From Clostridiales bacterium (GTDB taxonomy: Bacteria > Bacillota > Sulfobacillia > UBA995 > UBA9673): 6,962 bases of DNA. Below the pieces are notes generated by a model that worked only from the letters and a program-made list of their open reading frames with translations, made no database searches and was not told where the DNA came from. The stretch's first letter is position 1, and the number at the start of each line of letters is the position of its first letter. The position numbers and the translations under genes were made by a program. Below, piece after piece: positions 5,123 to 6,962 of this stretch. Location of the stretch: the NCBI GenBank assembly GCA_003541445.1, contig DPMO01000086.1, positions 1-6,962 on the forward strand, written 5' to 3'.

Positions 5123-6544
5123 CTAGCGCCCGATGCGGGTGGGCCTGCGCGACGCCGGCGGCCGGTCCGTCTCGTCTCCCGCCGTCCGGCCGCCCTCGAC
5201 CGGCCGGGCGGGAGGGCCGGTGCGGATGTGGCCGGGAAGAGGCTCGTAGTGGTCGACGAACAGGAGTTCCCGGCGGATAAGGCGGCCGGCCTGGAAGACC
5301 TCGCGCCAGAGGCGGACATCGCGGCCGTCGAAGGACGGCCGGACGACTTCCTGTGTCCCCGGGGGTAGGTCCGGGTCCACCTCGACCACAGGCTGGGCCG
5401 GGACCAGGTTGGTCTCCTCGGTGCGGAGGACCACCGTCACCTCCACCGTGCGCCGCCCCCAGACAGAGACCTCCAGGCGCGACCCGTGCGCCCATGTGGT
5501 CAGGATGACCGGGAAGGCCCGGGGGTTCTTGATGACCAGGTCGAGGTCTGGATATGAGACCGTGGCGTCGCGTCCGAGGCCTATGTAGGGAAGCGGTCGG
5601 GAGTGGTGATGGCGGGTCACGACGTCGAGGTCGCCGAGCAGGGCGGCGTTGAAGACCGTCGTCGCCACCTGGCAGACACCGCCCCCCACCCCCTGGACGA
5701 CCTGCCGGTCGACGATCTCCGGCGCCTGCCGGTAGCCACGCTCTGGAGTGCGGGGGCCGACCGTTTCGTTGAACGACAGGGTGCCGCCCGGAGCGATGAC
5801 CGCCCCGTCCAGGCACGCCGCCGAAAGGATGATGTTCCAGGTCCGGCCCTCCTCAGCGGGGTCGAAGGTCGTCGAGAAGGTCGACAGGCGGTCCCTGTCC
5901 AGAGAGGCCAGAAGCGCCGGGTCCCCGGACGGCTCCAGGGGCACGGCGACCACGGGCACAAGGACCGGACCGGCCCCCTCGAAACGGGCGGCCGCAGCGA
6001 AGAGGGCTTCTTCCGTCGCCGCACGGTCCAGACGCCGCCCGGGACGACCCTCGCGAACCTCTCCCGTGCGTGGGTCGAGGGAGGCGTTGCCGGCCGGCAC
6101 GTCGATGTCTGAGGCCAGGTCGTCAAGGACCATGACGACCCTGTCCGGGTCGGCCTTCACCACGGGGAGGACCCGGGCTCCGAAGGCTGATATCCGCAGG
6201 AGAGCGAGGAGGCGTCGAGGCAGGTCGCCGCGGCGGCCGGCGGCCAGGGCCGCAGCGGCCGTCTCCTCAAGGTCGTACCTGAGGCCGAGCCACGCGGTGT
6301 CAACGGTCCACGACCTCCCGGCCCGGGCATCCTCGAACCGGACCTCGCCGCCCGGCCACAGCCCTCCGGGACCGCACCCACGCTCCAGCGCCCACCGGTC
6401 GAGCGCCCGGGCGAGGCCCCTCTGGTCGAGACCGCCGACGGCGAGCGAGGCCACGCTGACGTTGGGGAAGACCCGGCCGGCGGCCTCAAGCCACCCGAGA
6501 TAGCCCGTGAGCAGGAGGAAGAAGGAGGCCGAAAGGGCGGCCAC
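5123..6544 (-). CDS. Membrane-anchored VanW-family protein with G5-like C-terminus
   Basis: The biochemical function of VanW proteins is not established; they occur with vancomycin-resistance clusters and widely in Gram-positive genomes, usually with peptidoglycan-binding-like modules. Taken from GTG at 6542-6544 the product is 473 residues. One hydrophobic segment at about 3-18 is a signal peptide or membrane anchor. About 60-205 resembles the YoaR/PG_binding_4 region (GEVREGRPGRRLDRAATEEAL near 161-181). The VanW domain spans about 220-352, with STFSTTFDP, APGGTLSFNETVGPRTPERGY, GVGGGVCQVATTVFNAAL, and HHHSRPLPY-GRDATVSYPDLDLVIKN. A degenerate G5-like region follows (about 366-443), then an Arg/Pro-rich tail. 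The start is uncertain: the open frame runs on into rlmB, but no better start is visible after the rlmB stop 17 nt upstream, and the N-terminus lacks the usual positive charge. It sits between rlmB and sigH, where many Bacillota have a YacP/NYN gene. Confidence 0.9.
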   Translation of the reverse strand: MAALSASFFLLLTGYLGWLEAAGRVFPNVSVASLAVGGLDQRGLARALDRWALERGCGPGGLWPGGEVRFEDARAGRSWTVDTAWLGLRYDLEETAAAALAAGRRGDLPRRLLALLRISAFGARVLPVVKADPDRVVMVLDDLASDIDVPAGNASLDPRTGEVREGRPGRRLDRAATEEALFAAAARFEGAGPVLVPVVAVPLEPSGDPALLASLDRDRLSTFSTTFDPAEEGRTWNIILSAACLDGAVIAPGGTLSFNETVGPRTPERGYRQAPEIVDRQVVQGVGGGVCQVATTVFNAALLGDLDVVTRHHHSRPLPYIGLGRDATVSYPDLDLVIKNPRAFPVILTTWAHGSRLEVSVWGRRTVEVTVVLRTEETNLVPAQPVVEVDPDLPPGTQEVVRPSFDGRDVRLWREVFQAGRLIRRELLFVDHYEPLPGHIRTGPPARPVEGGRTAGDETDRPPASRRPTRIGR

Positions 6545-6561
6545 AGCACGCGCGACACCTG

Positions 6562-6962
6562 TCAGCCGCGGGCCTTCTGGGGCGAACCGTCGTCCCGGTC
6601 TCTGGCCGAACGTTGACGGACGGCCTCGAAGATGAGGACGGCCGCCGCGACGGAGACGTTCAGGGACTCCGCGGGGCCCCTCATCGGGATCCTCACCAGG
6701 AGATCGCATTTCTCCCTGACCAGACGCCGGAGTCCCCGGTGCTCTCCGCCCAGGACGATCACTGTCGGAAGGGTGAAGTCGACCTCCGTGTAGAGCATGT
6801 CGGCGACGGCGTCCGCCCCTATGGTCCACAGGCCCTTCTCCCTCAGTTCATCCATGGCCCTGGCCAGGTTCACCACTCTGGCCACCAGCAGGCGGTCGGC
6901 GGCTCCGGCGGCGGCCTTGACCGCGGCCGGGGTCAGCCCGACCGCGCGGCGGGTCGGGAGGA
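6562..6962 (-). CDS. rlmB: SpoU/TrmH-family rRNA 2'-O-methyltransferase, C-terminal part (truncated by window edge)
   Basis: RlmB-type SPOUT enzymes methylate the 2'-O of a 23S rRNA ribose (G2251 in E. coli) using S-adenosylmethionine. The 132 residues present run from the window edge to the stop at 6562-6564. They include RRAVGLTPAAVKAAAGAADRL, the middle methylase segment VNLARAMDELREKGLWTIGAD, motif 2 as VIVLGGEHRGLRRLVREKCD (commonly GSEG...) and the knot motif 3 IPMRGPAESLNVSVAAAVLIFEAVRQR. The N-terminal substrate-binding domain and motif 1 lie outside the window. An internal GTG (6883-6885) is not the true start, because conserved residues lie upstream of it. In Bacillota this gene commonly lies in a cysS-mrnC-rlmB-sigH cluster, which supports rlmB rather than another TrmH paralogue. 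Confidence 0.9.
   Translation of the reverse strand, partial: LPTRRAVGLTPAAVKAAAGAADRLLVARVVNLARAMDELREKGLWTIGADAVADMLYTEVDFTLPTVIVLGGEHRGLRRLVREKCDLLVRIPMRGPAESLNVSVAAAVLIFEAVRQRSARDRDDGSPQKARG

Noticed and set aside
6545..6829. N-terminal extension of the VanW-like protein by 95 residues.
   Set aside because: It overlaps the conserved end of the methyltransferase gene in another frame and has the Arg/Gly/Pro-rich composition of a shadow.
1..6962. CRISPR array, insertion sequence, prophage or defence island.
   Set aside because: I saw no regularly spaced direct repeats, transposase or integrase motifs, or terminal inverted repeats; the whole window is explained by core genes and short spacers.

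Overview
The window is a high-GC bacterial chromosome segment in which every gene I can support lies on the minus strand, so transcription runs from base 6962 towards base 1. It joins two conserved loci. The right part (about 4257-6962) holds the 3' end of an rlmB/SpoU-type rRNA 2'-O-methyltransferase, a membrane-anchored VanW-family protein and the sigma factor gene sigH (spo0H). The left part (1-3592) is tuf followed by the start of the S10 ribosomal protein operon: rpsJ, rplC, rplD, rplW and a truncated rplB. Between them are four tRNA genes, Thr(TGT), Tyr(GTA), initiator Met(CAT) and Thr(GGT), all with encoded CCA.

The rlmB...sigH linkage and a very well conserved SigH point to a Bacillota (Firmicutes) lineage of clostridial type with high GC. 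This is inference from gene content; I cannot name a genus. Five of the eight genes appear to begin with GTG or TTG, or are best read that way (rplB, rplW, rplD, sigH, vanW-like), which fits a GC-rich genome.

Two near-consensus housekeeping promoters are visible, each with a 17-bp spacer. One (5066-5094) lies upstream of sigH. The other (4214-4242) lies between sigH and the tRNAs and probably drives the tRNA block and tuf. From tuf to rplB the genes are closely packed, with translational overlap at rplD/rplW. Spacers of 71 nt (rpsJ-rplC) and 108 nt (rplW-rplB) interrupt the packing; the first contains two strong back-to-back stem-loops.

The main oddity is the arrangement itself. In many clostridial genomes sigH is followed by a first tuf and then rpmG-secE-nusG-rplKAJL-rpoBC-rpsLG-fusA before a second tuf and the S10 operon. 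Here one tuf directly joins the left neighbours of the first copy to the right neighbours of the second. This could be a real rearrangement by tuf x tuf recombination, or an assembly collapse at a repeated tuf. The tRNA order also parallels E. coli thrU-tyrU-glyT-thrT-tufB, with initiator Met in place of Gly. I see no mobile element, CRISPR array, defence system or clearly novel protein system.
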